From Tuctoria greenei (Eukaryota; Streptophyta; Magnoliopsida; Poales; Poaceae), in contig JAYESD010000001.1 in assembly GCA_036927565.1 (NCBI GenBank), forward strand, positions 279,631,560 through 279,695,559: a DNA stretch of 64,000 nucleotides, given 5' to 3'. Position numbers and translations under genes: made by a program. Numbering within the stretch: position 1 is the first letter of the stretch; every line of letters begins with the position of its first letter. The notes beneath the pieces are model-generated. The model did not search any database. It was not told the DNA's origin and saw only the letters and a list, made by a program, of their open reading frames with translations. This document shows positions 41,031-52,890 of the stretch, piece by piece.

Positions 41031-41548
41031 CTGGGAGAAACCTTTTGGATTAAGTCATTCTGCCGGAGGTGGTTCCATCTTTCAATTTCTGTGTTGTGTC
41101 TTCAAGGGTTTTTGGATGTACCATTGAGGTGATGGTTCGCAGTTAAACCATCGCCACGTGGCATCTTCAGGATGTGGCAGGTGAGATCTATGCGTGCGGA
41201 TCTCACGTAATTGAAGGTCGCCGGTTCCCAATAAGAAAATCGTATCAGTTCTGCGCGCCCTGTCAGACCGCCGCCCTTGGGTTTCCCGCCTCTCATCATG
41301 ACAACTGTTCGCCTGGGTTAAGGACCTCGACTTGATCATCTGGGTGGTCCCAGGCCCCTTTGTCATTGGTAGGATGAAATTTTTGAAATGTATCCTTGGC
41401 CGTTTTGCGGTACATCCAAGCATTGTGGAGGCTTACTTAAGAAGGAAAGTGCAGACGGGTTGAAGACTCTTTACGCCTTTGATCATCTTTGCGCTCAGAT
41501 CCTCTCAACCTCCGCCTAACTTTCCATCCTTTGCTCCACTTTGTCGCG

Positions 41549-43593
41549 ATGGAGTTGGGTCTCCGCCAGAGCCGTCTCACGAGCGATGACGATCTGAAGA
41601 AGGTCCGAACCTACATGGGGTGGTCCAGCGACTCCTTCAACCATCTGGTCCATGCCGGCAAGCTCCCGTTTAAGAAGAAGTGCACCAGCGACATGGTGTA
41701 CTTCTCTACGTACGCCATGGTGGGACTGATCCCACCTTTCTCAACCTTCCTCTTGATGTTGTTAGACTTCTATGGTATGCAGTTGTACCACCTTGGTCCC
41801 CACTATATTCTTCTTGTCTCAACATTTGTCCACTTCTGCGAGATGTGGGTGCGTATCCCTCCCTGCGTCGAGCTTTTCCGTACCTTCTTCACCATCCACA
41901 CCACCGGCAAGAGTTCCGAGTATCTTGGCTTCTACTATTTTGTGAAGTGCAAGAAATGCCCCCACAAGTACTTGAGGTCGTTTCCTTGTGGCAAGTGGGA
42001 CGACTGGAAGAAGGATTGGATTATCGTCACGGCAGAGGAGCACAAGAAGCTAGAGCTACCTAGGGTCTTCCCAATGTTGACACAGACGCATGGAGTGTGG
42101 TTCCGGTGTTGTCAGAGGCCTTCAACCCTGCCTTGACCAGGATCCATGAATGTGTGGAAGGAGGGTGACCCCAAAAATGGTCTTCTGCAACTTCCTGGTT
42201 AGCAGGTGGGCTCCACTGAAGAAGAGGGAGAAGCTCGCCTGGGCCCTCAACAACATGATGGATGATGACCGGATTGAAATCGGTATGAAGTCCAATTTGG
42301 AAGGCGCTACTTTGGAGCTTCATCTCAAGAAGTTCCAGCATGGCATTGACATCGAGGGCAATGACTTGATTCTGCCGGTGGCTTTCCTCCCTCTGAACAT
42401 GGTGGCAGAGTTCAGCAGGGAGCTCCGGAGAAGCATGCCGGTGCTTGACGACCTCGATGAAGTAGAGAGGCGTCCGACCACCAAATTGGTGATCCCCGGA
42501 GCTTACGAGGGTGCATCTTGGAGGAGGAGCGCCAAACCCTTAGGAGGTGGCGCAACCGGCTCCAATTCGAGACCAAGCTGGCGCAAACAAGGATGGCCGA
42601 CGAGAAGGAATGGGTCAAGAGGGAGAAGGACCAGATGGAGTACTGGGGCCAGCTGCTGGATGAGAGGGAAAACATGGTGCAATCACTCAATACTCAGTCC
42701 CGGGATATATACGAACAAGCCCTAGCTGCTAATGATGCAGCGAATGATCGCCAGGAGAAGCTTAGTACCATCCACGAAAGCCTCATCAAGCGTCGGGAGG
42801 TTCTTGAGGAGCGAGAGAAAAAACTCGAAGATGAAGAGCAAAAACTTCTAGAGCTGAGGGATGACCTCGTGAAGAGGGAGGAGGAGCTCGCCCAAAGGCT
42901 AGCTCTGAGTGACAAGAGCCTTGCAGAGCGCACTCAGAAGCTGGAGGAGCACTGCAAGAGCAAAGAGGAGAAGGCCTGCAGCGGGGACATGACCTTACCA
43001 AAAGGGAGGCTGGAGTCACTGCCACGGAGAAGAAGGTATGAGGCTGGGAGAAAGACCTGGTTGACCGCCAGAACCGAATTCACGTTCGGGAGAAGGAGCT
43101 TGGTGACCTTGAAAAGCAAGTTGCTGAAAGGATTCAACAGCATGCCAAGGAGGTCGAGCGCCTTGCCCGGGAGGGTTTGGAGCTTGCGGCAGCCAAGAGG
43201 TCCTTGGAGGGAATTCGAGGCTCAAGGGTGGTGGAGTCCAAACAAGTATGGGACTTCTTGGGCAAAGCCAATGACGCGCTGACGCTGCTGGGCTTTAGTC
43301 ATGTGCGTCCAGACAATCCGGAGCCAGAGCTGGACCATGCGTTGGAGGCGCTGAGCTCGGCTGGCAAAAAACTCAACAAGATGGGCGATGTAATCGTGGA
43401 TCAGTTGGAAACTAAAGGAAAATCCCTAGCGAAGAACATCGCAGAGTACATGCTGACGTGCTACACAATTCGTGATCCTCACTTCCCACTAAATCCGGTG
43501 CTTGAAGGTCCCATCGATGGAGAGGGAGATGCCGCCAAGACCAGCGTGCCGGAGGTTGCCCAGAAGGTCGCCTCGTTCTTCCGTAGAATTTAG
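41549..43593 (+). pseudogene. Antisense gene of element C
   Basis: Counterpart of the minus-strand gene in B, again opposite to gag-pol. ATG at 41549 (MELGLRQSRL). The N-terminal domain is open to about 42060 (GLIPPFSTFLLMLLDFYGMQ, FVHFCEMWVRIPP, LFRTFFTIHTTG). A frameshift follows near 42063-42150, then FCNFLVSRWAPLKKREKLAW onward to about 42500. There it jumps directly into the coiled coil (EEERQTLRRWRNRLQFETKL): the intron and Pro/Glu-rich repeat region present in B are deleted. Two more frameshifts near 43000-43180 precede the C-terminus (43593, QKVASFFRRI). Identity to B is high in the kept parts, about 80% by eye in the N-terminal domain. Confidence 0.8.
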
Positions 43594-44807
43594 TACTTTC
43601 TCCTTGTAGCTCCCACTTATATCTTCTCTTCTTTTCTCCAATTTTGTAATCTCTTGTCTTCAGATGAATGAAATCCAAGAAATTTTTGAATTTCATTTTT
43701 TGTCTTCAACCTTTGTCTCACTTGGCCCCCTGGTAGATGTACACAATTTGATTGCGAACATGTACCAAATGGATGTACCATTTTGTTGAAGACTTGAGTG
43801 CTTCGAACTTGTATAGTATAGGTCCGAAGTCGTTGATGGCAGGGGCCCCCTGAGGTTGTCGGAGCTTAGTAGCTCCGGCAGCGACCACTGTCAACACGTA
43901 GAGCGTCAACAGCAGACCCAATTGGGGTGTCCTTCTACCATCTTTTCTTCATGTTGACGGCTGGCCCCCTGGATTTGTCAGAACTTGGTAGCTCCGGCGA
44001 TGCTTACTATCAGTGTTTAAAACATCGGCAGCGGCCCACTTTAGGGGATGTCGAAGCTTTTATAGCTCCGGCATCATCCACCACCATCATGAGATTTTTA
44101 TTTTTCCTGCACACTGAGGTCAAGACAAAAAGTAAAATCTATTTCTTATCTATAACTCATTTGTGGCTTACTATTCCCGAAAGAAATTCTTAGGTCGACA
44201 GCAATATTATATACAATCAAGTACATTTGTTTATTTTCTCCAGGTCTGATCATTTTTTGGACTCACCTTACTTATGCCTGCAGGGGTGTAGGTAGAGTGG
44301 CGTACTTAGGGTGCAAGACCAGGCTAAGTCGATAGCACACTCCAGACCTAGATTGGCTTGGCGTTCAGGCAAGTATGCCATTCAACAATGTTAAGACCCG
44401 AAAGAATTAACAATGCAACTTGAGTGATATATGAATTGTTGGAGCTAAATTTTCTTGAGAATTGCACAACTTTGTTATAGACAAGAAAGAGAAAAATAAA
44501 AAAGAATGAGTATGTACAAAATAAATGCACGTGGAGTCTGTTTTCACATAATGATGTCTTTCATTATAGGTTCAGGGTACAGGGGAGACAAGTACACTCT
44601 TAGGGCACGGAACCAGGCTAGGTGTGTTGCATTTCTTGTTTGACCCAGGGTAACTAGCTACACTTTTAGTTCTGAGACTGTGTCAAGTGTTGCTTGAACT
44701 TTGCGGACCTTCCAGGAAAGGTTCGGCTGTCCTCCCGGAGGAGCTACCCGATTTTGTACAATGACGCTATAACATACATCATATGTAATTACAGACTAAC
44801 CTCTGTG
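43594..44807 (-). other. Spacer after integrase in element C
   Basis: No gene seen. It matches the B spacer and keeps three degenerate copies of the GGAGCT...AGCTCC stem-loop (43860-43877, about 43980-43997, 44052-44070). Confidence 0.65.
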
Positions 44808-47800
44808 ATATTAAGCGTAGAACATACGGAGGTGCTCAATGTTCCAATGATTAGGGAGCGGTGTCCCATCCTCGGTTGCCAAGCGAATGCATCTGAGACG
44901 AGATACTTTGATCACTCGAAACGGTCCTTCCCAGCTGGGGGAAAGTTTATTTAACCCTTCTCGAGTTTGTATTCTCTGTAGCACCAGATCGCCTTCCTCG
45001 AGCTGTCGGTTATGCACATGCCTTTGGTGATAGCGCCGGAGCGCTTGGCGGTATCGTGCATTTCAAACAGCTGCTCGGCACCTTCCCTCTTCAACGAGGT
45101 CAAGGTCTTCATGCCGGAGCTAGTACTTCGTGGCTTCGTCGAAGGTCCGGACCCGGAGCGACCCCAAGGTGATTTCCGGACGAAGGACTGCTTCAGCTCC
45201 GTACACCAGGAAGAAGGGTGTCTCTCCAGTTGACCGGTTTGGAGTTGTCCTGTTTGCCCACAAGGTGGGTGGAAGCTCTTCAATCCAGTTGGCTCCATGT
45301 TTTTTCAGGCGCTCATATGTGCACGTCTTGAGTCCTTTTAGGATTTCTGCATTTGCTCTCTCAGCTTGGCCATTGCTTGCTGGGTGAGCTACGGAAGCGT
45401 AGCCGACTTGAATGTCGAGGTCTTCGCAATATCCTTGGAATGCAGAGCTTGTGAATTGGGTCCCGTTGTCAGTTATGATCTTATTTGGGACTCCAAATCT
45501 GCATACTATGGACTGTAAGAAATTGATAGCTGATTGTTTGTTTATTGTCACAACTGGAGTTGCTTCCGGCCACTTAGTGAACTTGTCGATGGCGACATAT
45601 AGGTACTTGTAACCTCCGATGGCTTTTGGGAAAGGTCCCAAAATATCCATACCCCACACGGCGAATGGCCATGTCGGAGGTATCATTTGTAGTGGTTGAG
45701 CTGGTGTGTGAATTTGCTTCGCATGGAACTGTCATGCTTCACATTTCTTAACTAGCTCAGTTGCATCCTGGAGTGCTGTAGGCCAGTAAAAACCATGTCG
45801 GAAGGCTTTACCGACCAACGTACGGGAAGACGTGTGGTTCCCACATTGGCCTCCATGGATTTCCACGAGGAGCTCGTGACCTTCTTCTCTTGTAATGCAC
45901 CGCATTAGGACGTTGTTGGCACAACGCCGGAAGAGATCCCCTTCTACCAGTGTGTATCTTTAAGCCAATCTGACTATCCGGTCAGCAGATACATTGTCTT
46001 CAGAAAGGATATTGTCTTTCAAGTAGCTCCAGATCTTCGAGATCCATGCATCAGAGCTAACTTGAGCTTTTGAGTCTTGCGTGCTGGGTTGCTCGGAGCT
46101 TGCTGTAGCACCTACGACCCTTGATGGACGCCATGGTAACAGGGCCATCGGGTCCGCCAGCTTCGAGGTGCTGGTCTCGCCCTCTTCGCTCAGTTCGGCA
46201 GGCTGAGCTGTTGGTCTTGACAATCTCCGGACGAAGGTTCCGTCGGGAGCCGGAGCTCTAGTTGAAGCTTTCGTCGAGAGTTCGTCAGCTTCAGCATTGT
46301 TGAGACGCTGGACATGGCAAAGATCTAGGATTTCGAAATCCTTCTGAAGCTTCTGGACTTCAAGGAGATATGCAGCTAGTTGAGGGTTGTTGCAGCAGCA
46401 TTCACCTTTAACTTGTTTTATAACGAGTTGCGAATCATCCTTTACCAACAGCTGCTTGACACCATATGATAGTGCCACCTTAAGCCCATAGATTAGTGCT
46501 TCATACTCCGCCATGTTGTTGGTCGCCTTGAAGTCAAGGTGAACCATGTATTTGACCTTCTCTCCGGTCCGAGCGAGGAGAAGGATTCCAGCTCCGGCCC
46601 CCTGCTTCTGCACGGAGCCGTCAAAGTAGAGAGTCCAGTGAGGCTCAGTGAAGACCGGAGCCTTAGGTTCCAGTTTCTGCTCACTGGGGCCCCCAGGATT
46701 TGATGGAGAGGGGGTCCATTCCACCACAAAGTCTGCCAATTCTTGACTCTTGATTGCTTGTCTTGGGGCGAATTCAAGATCGAACTCGGCCAATTCCGCT
46801 GTCCACTTTGCAATGTTCCCAGTAGAGTTGGGGTTATGCAAGATTGCACGCAGTGGATAAGAAGTTACCACTGAAATCTTGTGGGCTTGGAAGTAGTGAC
46901 GAAGCTTCCTAGAGGCGATAAGAACTGCGTAGAGCAGCTTATGCACCTCTAGGTACCGAGTCTTGGCGTCATGAAGTACCTCGCTGATGAAGTACACTGG
47001 GCGCTAGACTATCTGGACCCTCCCGGAGGGGCCCGAAGCTTCCTCCTCATGAACCCGGACCCTCCCGGAGGGGTCCGGACCTTCTTCGGGGACCTCCAGG
47101 TTCTTGCTAGAGGGACCCGGAGCTTCTTCTGAAGTGACCCAGATCTTCCCGGAAGGGTCCGGATCTTCTTGTTCAGCAACAGTAACTCCTTCATTTGAAG
47201 GAGGTTGATCCTCTAGCATCTCACCTCGAGAATCCGGATCTGGGGGCTGGGACCCAGACTCGCCTTCAGGTAGCTTCGGACCTTCCTGGAGGGGTCTGGA
47301 TTCCTGAACTGAGGATGGTTATGGTCTTTCTGCAACCAGGACCATGCTAAAAACTTCGTCAGTTGCTGAAAGGTAAAGCAGAAGTGGCTCACCAGGGTTC
47401 GGAGCTACCAAAGTTGGTAGAGTGGTGAGGAGCTGCTTCAGCTCTTGGAATGCCTTTTCTGCTTCTTCAGACCATTGGAATGGTCTAGACTTCCTTAATA
47501 ATTTGAAGAAGGGTAGCGCCCGTTCCGCTAGTCTCGAGATGAACTGGCTGAGGGCTGCTAGACACCTAGTTAGCTTCTGGACATCCTTGATGCGAGCTGG
47601 TGGCCGCATGTCTTCAATAGCTTTAATCTTCGCCGGATTTGCTTCTATTTCTCGTTGGTTCACCAAGAATCCAAGAAGCTTTTAGGAGCTAACCCCGAAG
47701 ACACACTTGTCTGGGTTCAACTTTGTGCATGTGATTCGCAACTTGTCGAAGATAGCTTGCAAGGTGTCAAGAAATGACTCCTTGTTCTTGATCTTTATGA

Positions 47801-48401
47801 AGATGTCATCGATGCACACTTCCACTACATCTCTAATGAGCTCTCCAAAAGTTTTGTACATAGCTTGCACAAATGTTGAAGCAGCATTTTTTAGACCGAA
47901 TGGCAAGGCAGTGTAATAGTACAATCCATCTACTCTGATGAAGGTAGTATGCTCTTCATCTTCCCTAGACATTCTGATTTGATGATACCCAGAATATGTG
48001 TCTAGGAAACACAGTAGTTCACACCTGGAGGTGGAATCAACTATCTGGTCTATTCTAGGTAGTGGAAGTGGATCCTTTGGGCATGCCTTATTCAGTGTTG
48101 TGTAGTCGATACACATCTGAAGCTTCCTGCTGGCGTTGGGTACAACGACTGGGTTTGCCAGCCATTTTGGGTGGAAGACTTCCCGGATGAATCCAGCTTC
48201 GAGCAACTTCTTCACTTCTTGACGTATGAAGTTCTGTCGCTCTACTGATTGCTTCTGAGGCTTCTGATGTACAGGCCGAGCATTAGGATAAATCTTCAGA
48301 TTGTGCTCAATCACTTCCCTAGGGATCCTAGACATTTGTGATGGTTGCCAGGCAAACACGTCAACATTAGCCCGAAGGAAAGTGATGAGCGCGAGTTCCT
48401 A
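44808..48401 (-). pseudogene. Pol of element C: RT, RNase H domains and integrase
   Basis: From right to left: RT begins after a TAG at 48399-48401 (ALITFLRANVDVFAWQ), motif A LDTYSGYHQI with Asp kept, and CIDDIFIK in place of YVDD. A frame break lies near 47670. The first RNase H start (LLLYLSATDEVFSMVLVAERP) ends at TAA 47319. Next is a repeat-rich insert (47004-47219; PDPSGRV-type units), then YFISEVLHDAKTRYLE and the second RNase H (YFDGSVQKQGAGAGI, NNMAEYEALIYGL). Integrase follows with stops at 45960 and about 45731, core MDILGPFP, TDNGTQFTS and SNGQAERAN (45686-45120), then a break and the C-terminus (45017-44811). Dead. Confidence 0.9.
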
Positions 48402-49259
48402 TTTGTCGTTCAGACCTCCCGATATACGAGTGGTCTGAGCAGCGTTAGAACCAATTTGGACGACTTTGACAGGAATGTCAGTGTCTCCGCTTGGTTGCAC
48501 ACGAGGTGCGGAAGTTGAGCCTCGATGACGAATGTTCGGGGGCTTCGGAGCTTGCTCCTTTCCAGATTCTTCCTCCTGCACTGTAGCAAGCGCGTGGAGT
48601 TCTTCCAGGGCAGTAACTCTGGCGGTGCGGTCTCCGCGGATCCACAGAATGCCTGAGGGTATTGGCATCTTCAACATCATGTAGCCATAATGAGCAGCAG
48701 CCATGAATTTGTACAAAGCTGGCCTGCTCAAGATGGCGTTGAATGGTAAGTTGATCTGCGCCACGTCGAAGACCAACTTCTCGGTCGTGTAATTCTCCCG
48801 AGTTCTGAAGGTCACCATGAGAGTAATGGCACCGAGTGGAGTTATGGCCCCCGGACCTACTCTGGAGAAAGGTCGAGAGGAGCAAAGATCCGAAGGTTAG
48901 AGCTGAAGCTTGACGATGTCTTCGAAGCTTATGAGGTTCAGCCCCGAACCTCCGTCCACCATTACATGGTGGAGCTGGATGTTATTGATGGTTGGAGATA
49001 CCATCAGCGGAAGTTGACCAGCTCCGATCATGTTCTGAGGGCAGTTCGAAGCATCAAAGATGATGGCAGTATCCATCCACTTCTGATGAGGCTCTGCCCT
49101 GGCGGTGGGAGCTACAGAGGCCATGTCCAGCCGCATTGTCTTGAGGACACGGCGGGAAGTAATGTCCCACGAACCACCAAAGATGGTGTTCATGGTCTTC
49201 CAACGCTTGTTGTTGGAGACATCGTAGTTGTCGTCAACGGGAGTGTAAACAGCCTTCAA
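48402..49259 (-). pseudogene. Protease region of element C
   Basis: Two open pieces: 49259-48897 (GGSWDITSRRV, MVDGGSGLNLI, ending KLQL then stop) and 48818-48402 (LVFDVAQINLPFNAILSRPALYKFMAAAHYGY, given here in part). They match B. The second piece ends at the same TAG codon as in B (after LNDK). Confidence 0.85.
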
Positions 49260-50807
49260 GACCTTTTTGGGGTCCTGAAAGCCTAACTCCTCTTCAGCCG
49301 GAGCTTCGTTGAATTTTTGTTTTCCTTCCCTTTGACGGAAAGGAGCTTCTTCCCAGCGCTTGTTGTAGTGCTCGACAAGGTTCCAGACCTCTCAGCAGTC
49401 TTCCAGGTTGTGGTCGTCCGTCTTGTGTATTGGACACCACATCTTGGAGCTGCCACCGTCTTCAGACGACGGCCGGGGTTGTTTCTTGGGGCGTGGCCCC
49501 CGGCCAACCGGAGCTGCGGCAGCAGTGGCAGTAGGTGTGCTGGCTGACGGCTTCTTCTAGCCGTTGGACTTTTTTATTCTTCTTGCCACAACTGGAGGTA
49601 GTGGCTTCACCCTTGGAGGACTTTTTGTTGGCTTCCAGAGGTGGTTGGGAGTGCATTTCACGGCCCTCCACAGCTTTGGCACACTTGTCTGCCAGGCTGA
49701 AGAGTTCCGTAACGCTGGTGACTTCCTTGGTCGCCAGTTTCTCTAGCATTTTCTTATCTCGAACGCCTCACCTGAATGCTAAAATAACAGAAGTGCTTGA
49801 GATAGAAGGAATGGTATTTCGTACCTAGGAGAACCTCTGGATGAAATATCGCAAGGACTCTCCCCCTTTTTGCTTGATAGCAAAAACATCCAGTTCCGTG
49901 CCTGGTCAGGTGTATGAGCTCCCAAAATTGGCAGTGAACTATTGGCAAAACTCCACCCAAATGTTGATGGAGTCAGGCAGAAGGCTCATGAACCAAGACC
50001 TGGCGGTCCCAGCCAAAGCCACAGGGAAATAATTGGCCATCACGGCCTCATTTCCCCCGGCCGCAAGGATAGCGGTAGATTAGATTTGAAGAAATTCGGC
50101 GGGGTTGATAGTCCCGTCAAATTTCTCCGGCAAGTGAGCCTGGAACTTCTGCGGCCATCTGACCATGCGTAGGTGCATGGCCAAGGCAGAACGGCCTCCT
50201 CCTATCCCTCAGGAACAGGGCTATCCTCTCACCTCTCGCGAGCTCGCTCGATGTGGACGTGGTCATCCTGTTGTCGGTAACGACGATCAAGCTCCGCCCG
50301 GAGGCCATGTGTTGAAAGCCTTGTTACTATGTGAGTACGTTGCACCCCAGAAGGCAGCGACGTCACCTATTGAGATGCAGCACGTCTCCTGTGCTGTGAA
50401 GCTTGCGGACCGAGTCTACCCGACAAGGTCTGATGCTGTGAAGGGGCCCGCCCCGAGGGGGGAGGACCTAAATTGCTGATGCCATCGGCTGCAACTGCAA
50501 CCAGATGATCCACATCAGCTGTCCACTGCTCCATTGCATTATAGTGTGCTCCTGGAGGTGGTGGGCGTTGGAGAAGAGCACGCGCAGCATTAAGCGCGTG
50601 TTCGGGGTTGTTGTTCGCTGATGCAGTGATCGATGCGAACGCCCCATCTCGACGTCCAGCTTGATTTGCCGGAGCGGATGGTGGCGGCGGTGGCATGATT
50701 CCTGCTGGAGCTACAGCACCTGCTGGCTGCTGCATGTTGGAGGGATTGCCTCCAATGGGTTGCACAACATGGTTACCATTGGATGATCCAGTAGCAGAAT
50801 TCACCAT
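49260..50807 (-). pseudogene. Gag of element C
   Basis: ATG at 50807 (MVNSATGSSNG). The N-terminal 146 residues are open to 50367, rich in Pro and Ala like B. The central gag domain is broken by several shifts and stops (50366-49750), and KLATKEVTSVTELFSLADKC (49749-49462) marks the C-terminal part. A basic region then runs to the protease. Confidence 0.82.
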
Positions 50808-50825
50808 CTTGCAATCTCAGGCGCC

Positions 50826-50844
50826 CCCTACCTGGCGCACCAGC
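50826..50844 (-). other. Primer-binding site region of element C
   Basis: The minus strand reads GCTGGTGCGCCAGGTAGGG next to the LTR, matching the PBS region of B with small changes. Confidence 0.7.
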
Positions 50845-51260
50845 TGTCGGAGTCTGATTCTGACAATTCTCCTAGAACTACTGTTAGTAGACTGCGGAGT
50901 TTCTTAGTTCGGTTGGGGCACGCGAAGATTCAGAGCAAGATGGCGATCTGACACGAGGATTTACGTGGTTCGGGCCGCCTGAGCGTAATACCCTACTCCA
51001 CGGGTGTGTGTTGTTGTTGTATTGAGCGTATGAGCACTAGTGTCAGAGAGAGGCCAAAAAGAAGTCTCCCTGTGTATCGCTCGGCCAGTCCTTTTATAGT
51101 ATAAGTGCTAGCCGTTACATCATTAGCCTGACCCGACATGTGGCCCTGGCGGTTATTGATGCCTAATACATAGTTAAATGTGCTTAATTCCCCTTAATAG
51201 CATGGTAATGCCCCTTAATGGTGGTGTTACTGGTATTAAGAGTCCTCCAACCGTGTGTCA
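50845..51260 (-). repeat. 5' LTR of element C, part left of copia 2
   Basis: TGTCGGAGTCTGATTC on the plus strand, homologous to 40166 onward for 415 bp, then cut by copia 2 after GTGTGTCA. The rest of this LTR should lie to the right of copia 2, outside the window. Confidence 0.9.
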
Positions 51261-51529
51261 TGAAAGTGCATCTAGGAATCCCTTGTAGGTTTTGGATGAT
51301 TTATGACAAGCAAATGAGATCCTAACTACTTTTTTGAGATGAGCACATGTTTTAAGTTGAAAATAAGCAAAGTTCCAAAAAGAAGGGAGAATGGGGAGCA
51401 ATGTGGAGAAGAGCTCAAGGAACAAGAGTAGTAGATCATTGTGTGTCGAGTGTGTTAAGGAAACACACCCCAAGAGCTCAAACACAAATAAACACACACA
51501 TTGCACAAATCTATACAGGACCGAACTAG

Positions 51530-52022
51530 TCCGACTCACACCGGACTAGTCCGACTGACACCGGACTAGTCTGATACCTCTCTCTGCACAAGATCGAACA
51601 AGTCTGATATCACCACAGACTAGTCTGATATCTCTCTGACTAGAATCGGACTAGTCCTCCCCAGTGTGGACTAGTCCCCAAAGCACTTTACAAGTTGCAC
51701 ATAATCGGACAAGTACGATCATACAACGGACTAGTCCGATATCATTCTGATCTAAATCGGACAAGTCCAATATTGGCACGGACTAGTCCAAAAACCCTGT
51801 GACCTAAATCGGACAAGTCCTCCAAGTGCGGACTTGTCACCCAATTCACTTAGGGTTTCACTGATCCGGACAAGTCTGAGGACTAGTCCGAAGATTTCTA
51901 GAAGCAAAATCAGACAAGTCCGCTCCTAGCCGGACTAGTCCGATATTTCGGGACACTTAGGGTTTGCTACACACAGCACACCAGACTAGTCCGGTGTCCA
52001 CCACGGACTAGTCCGATCTTTC
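51530..52022. repeat. Palindrome array in U3 of copia 2 LTR
   Basis: About 20 copies of CGGACTAGTCCG, CGGACAAGTCCG or near variants in roughly 490 bp, spacing irregular, no constant spacer sequence. It ends about 30 bp before the TATA box. Confidence 0.92.
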
Positions 52023-52053
52023 TAAACCCTAACGGCCACCTTTAGAAACCCCA

Positions 52054-52062
52054 TATAAATAG
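52054..52062 (+). promoter_or_regulatory. TATA box of copia 2 LTR
   Basis: TATAAATAG in AACCCCATATAAATAGATGT. Confidence 0.8.
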
Positions 52063-52839
52063 ATGTGCACGGCCCAACTTTAATAACTCTCTCGACCCCC
52101 TGCATCATGACACCTCCCAAGAGCCTCAAAAACACATCTCTCCATGAAATCAAAAGCGACAAAGATCAATCCTTTTAGGATACACTTCGGAACATTGGAG
52201 AGACACGTTTCATCACTATTGAGCTCTTGGTTTGATTCCCTAACACACTCCTGTGATTTTCATTATAATCTTTTGAGTGTGTTCTTGGTGGAGTTGTCAT
52301 TGTAATCTAGGGGAGCCCTCAACGTGTGAGAAGGCCCCTTGAATTTGGTTATTTACCCTTTGTGATAAGAGAAGAGGATTGTCCTTCGTGGCGATCCGAC
52401 TAGGGTAGGGTTGGAGAAGACCCGGTCCTTCTGTTTTTGGACTCCTCAACGTGGATGTAGGTTGCCTCTGTTGGAGCCGAACCACAAGATAAATTGCTTG
52501 TGTTCTTGTTTTGTGTTCAGAGTTCTTATTCTTCATATCAATCTAGGGTTTCAATCAATCTCACTTACTTTACGTTGAAACATCAAATATAAGATTAACT
52601 TGTGGTATACCCTAGTTCATAATCTTGCAACACTTCTATTAACTGTATATTTCTGCTGCATACATCGTAGAATCAAATTAATTGATCAAACTTAATTAAC
52701 CTAGTTGGTACCCACCGAACTAGTTCGCACTTGACCGGACTAGTTCGATATCTCGAGTTTTGATCTGGTTGTTAAGTGTTGCAGGTTCCGACAAATTTCA
52801 AAAAGGCCTATTCACCCCCTTCCTCTAGGCCACATTCAA

Positions 52840-52852
52840 TTGTTATCAGAGC
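52840..52852 (+). other. Primer-binding site of copia 2
   Basis: TTGTTATCAGAGC just after the LTR: the initiator-Met tRNA site with one G-to-T change relative to TTGGTATCAGAGC. Confidence 0.8.
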
Positions 52853-52890
52853 GGGTTCTTCAAGAAAGAGACTAATCGCTCGAAGAGATC

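Larger units (their letters stand above)
40166..51260 (-). mobile_element. Element C: Tat-lineage Ty3/gypsy, decayed, right LTR cut by copia 2
   Basis: A minus-strand sister of element B with the same parts in the same order: LTR remnant (50845-51260), PBS (50826-50844), gag (to about 49260), pol (to about 44808), spacer, antisense gene (41549-43593, plus strand), PPT (41012-41030) and LTR (40166-41011). The shared 415 bp of the two LTRs differ at about 6-7% of sites by eye, so C is older than B if both LTRs belong to it. Copia 2 enters its right LTR after TGTCA (51256-51260). Confidence 0.9.
51261..52838 (+). repeat. 5' LTR of copia 2, 1578 bp
   Basis: TGAAAGTGCATC...GCCACATTCA. U3 has the palindrome array (51530-52022), TATAAATAG lies at 52054-52062, and U5 has two more motif copies (52715-52752). 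Confidence 0.95.

Noticed and set aside
51530..52022. CRISPR-like array
   Set aside because: Short palindromic repeats with variable spacing, found in eukaryotic LTRs; no constant repeat length, no regular spacers and no cas genes.
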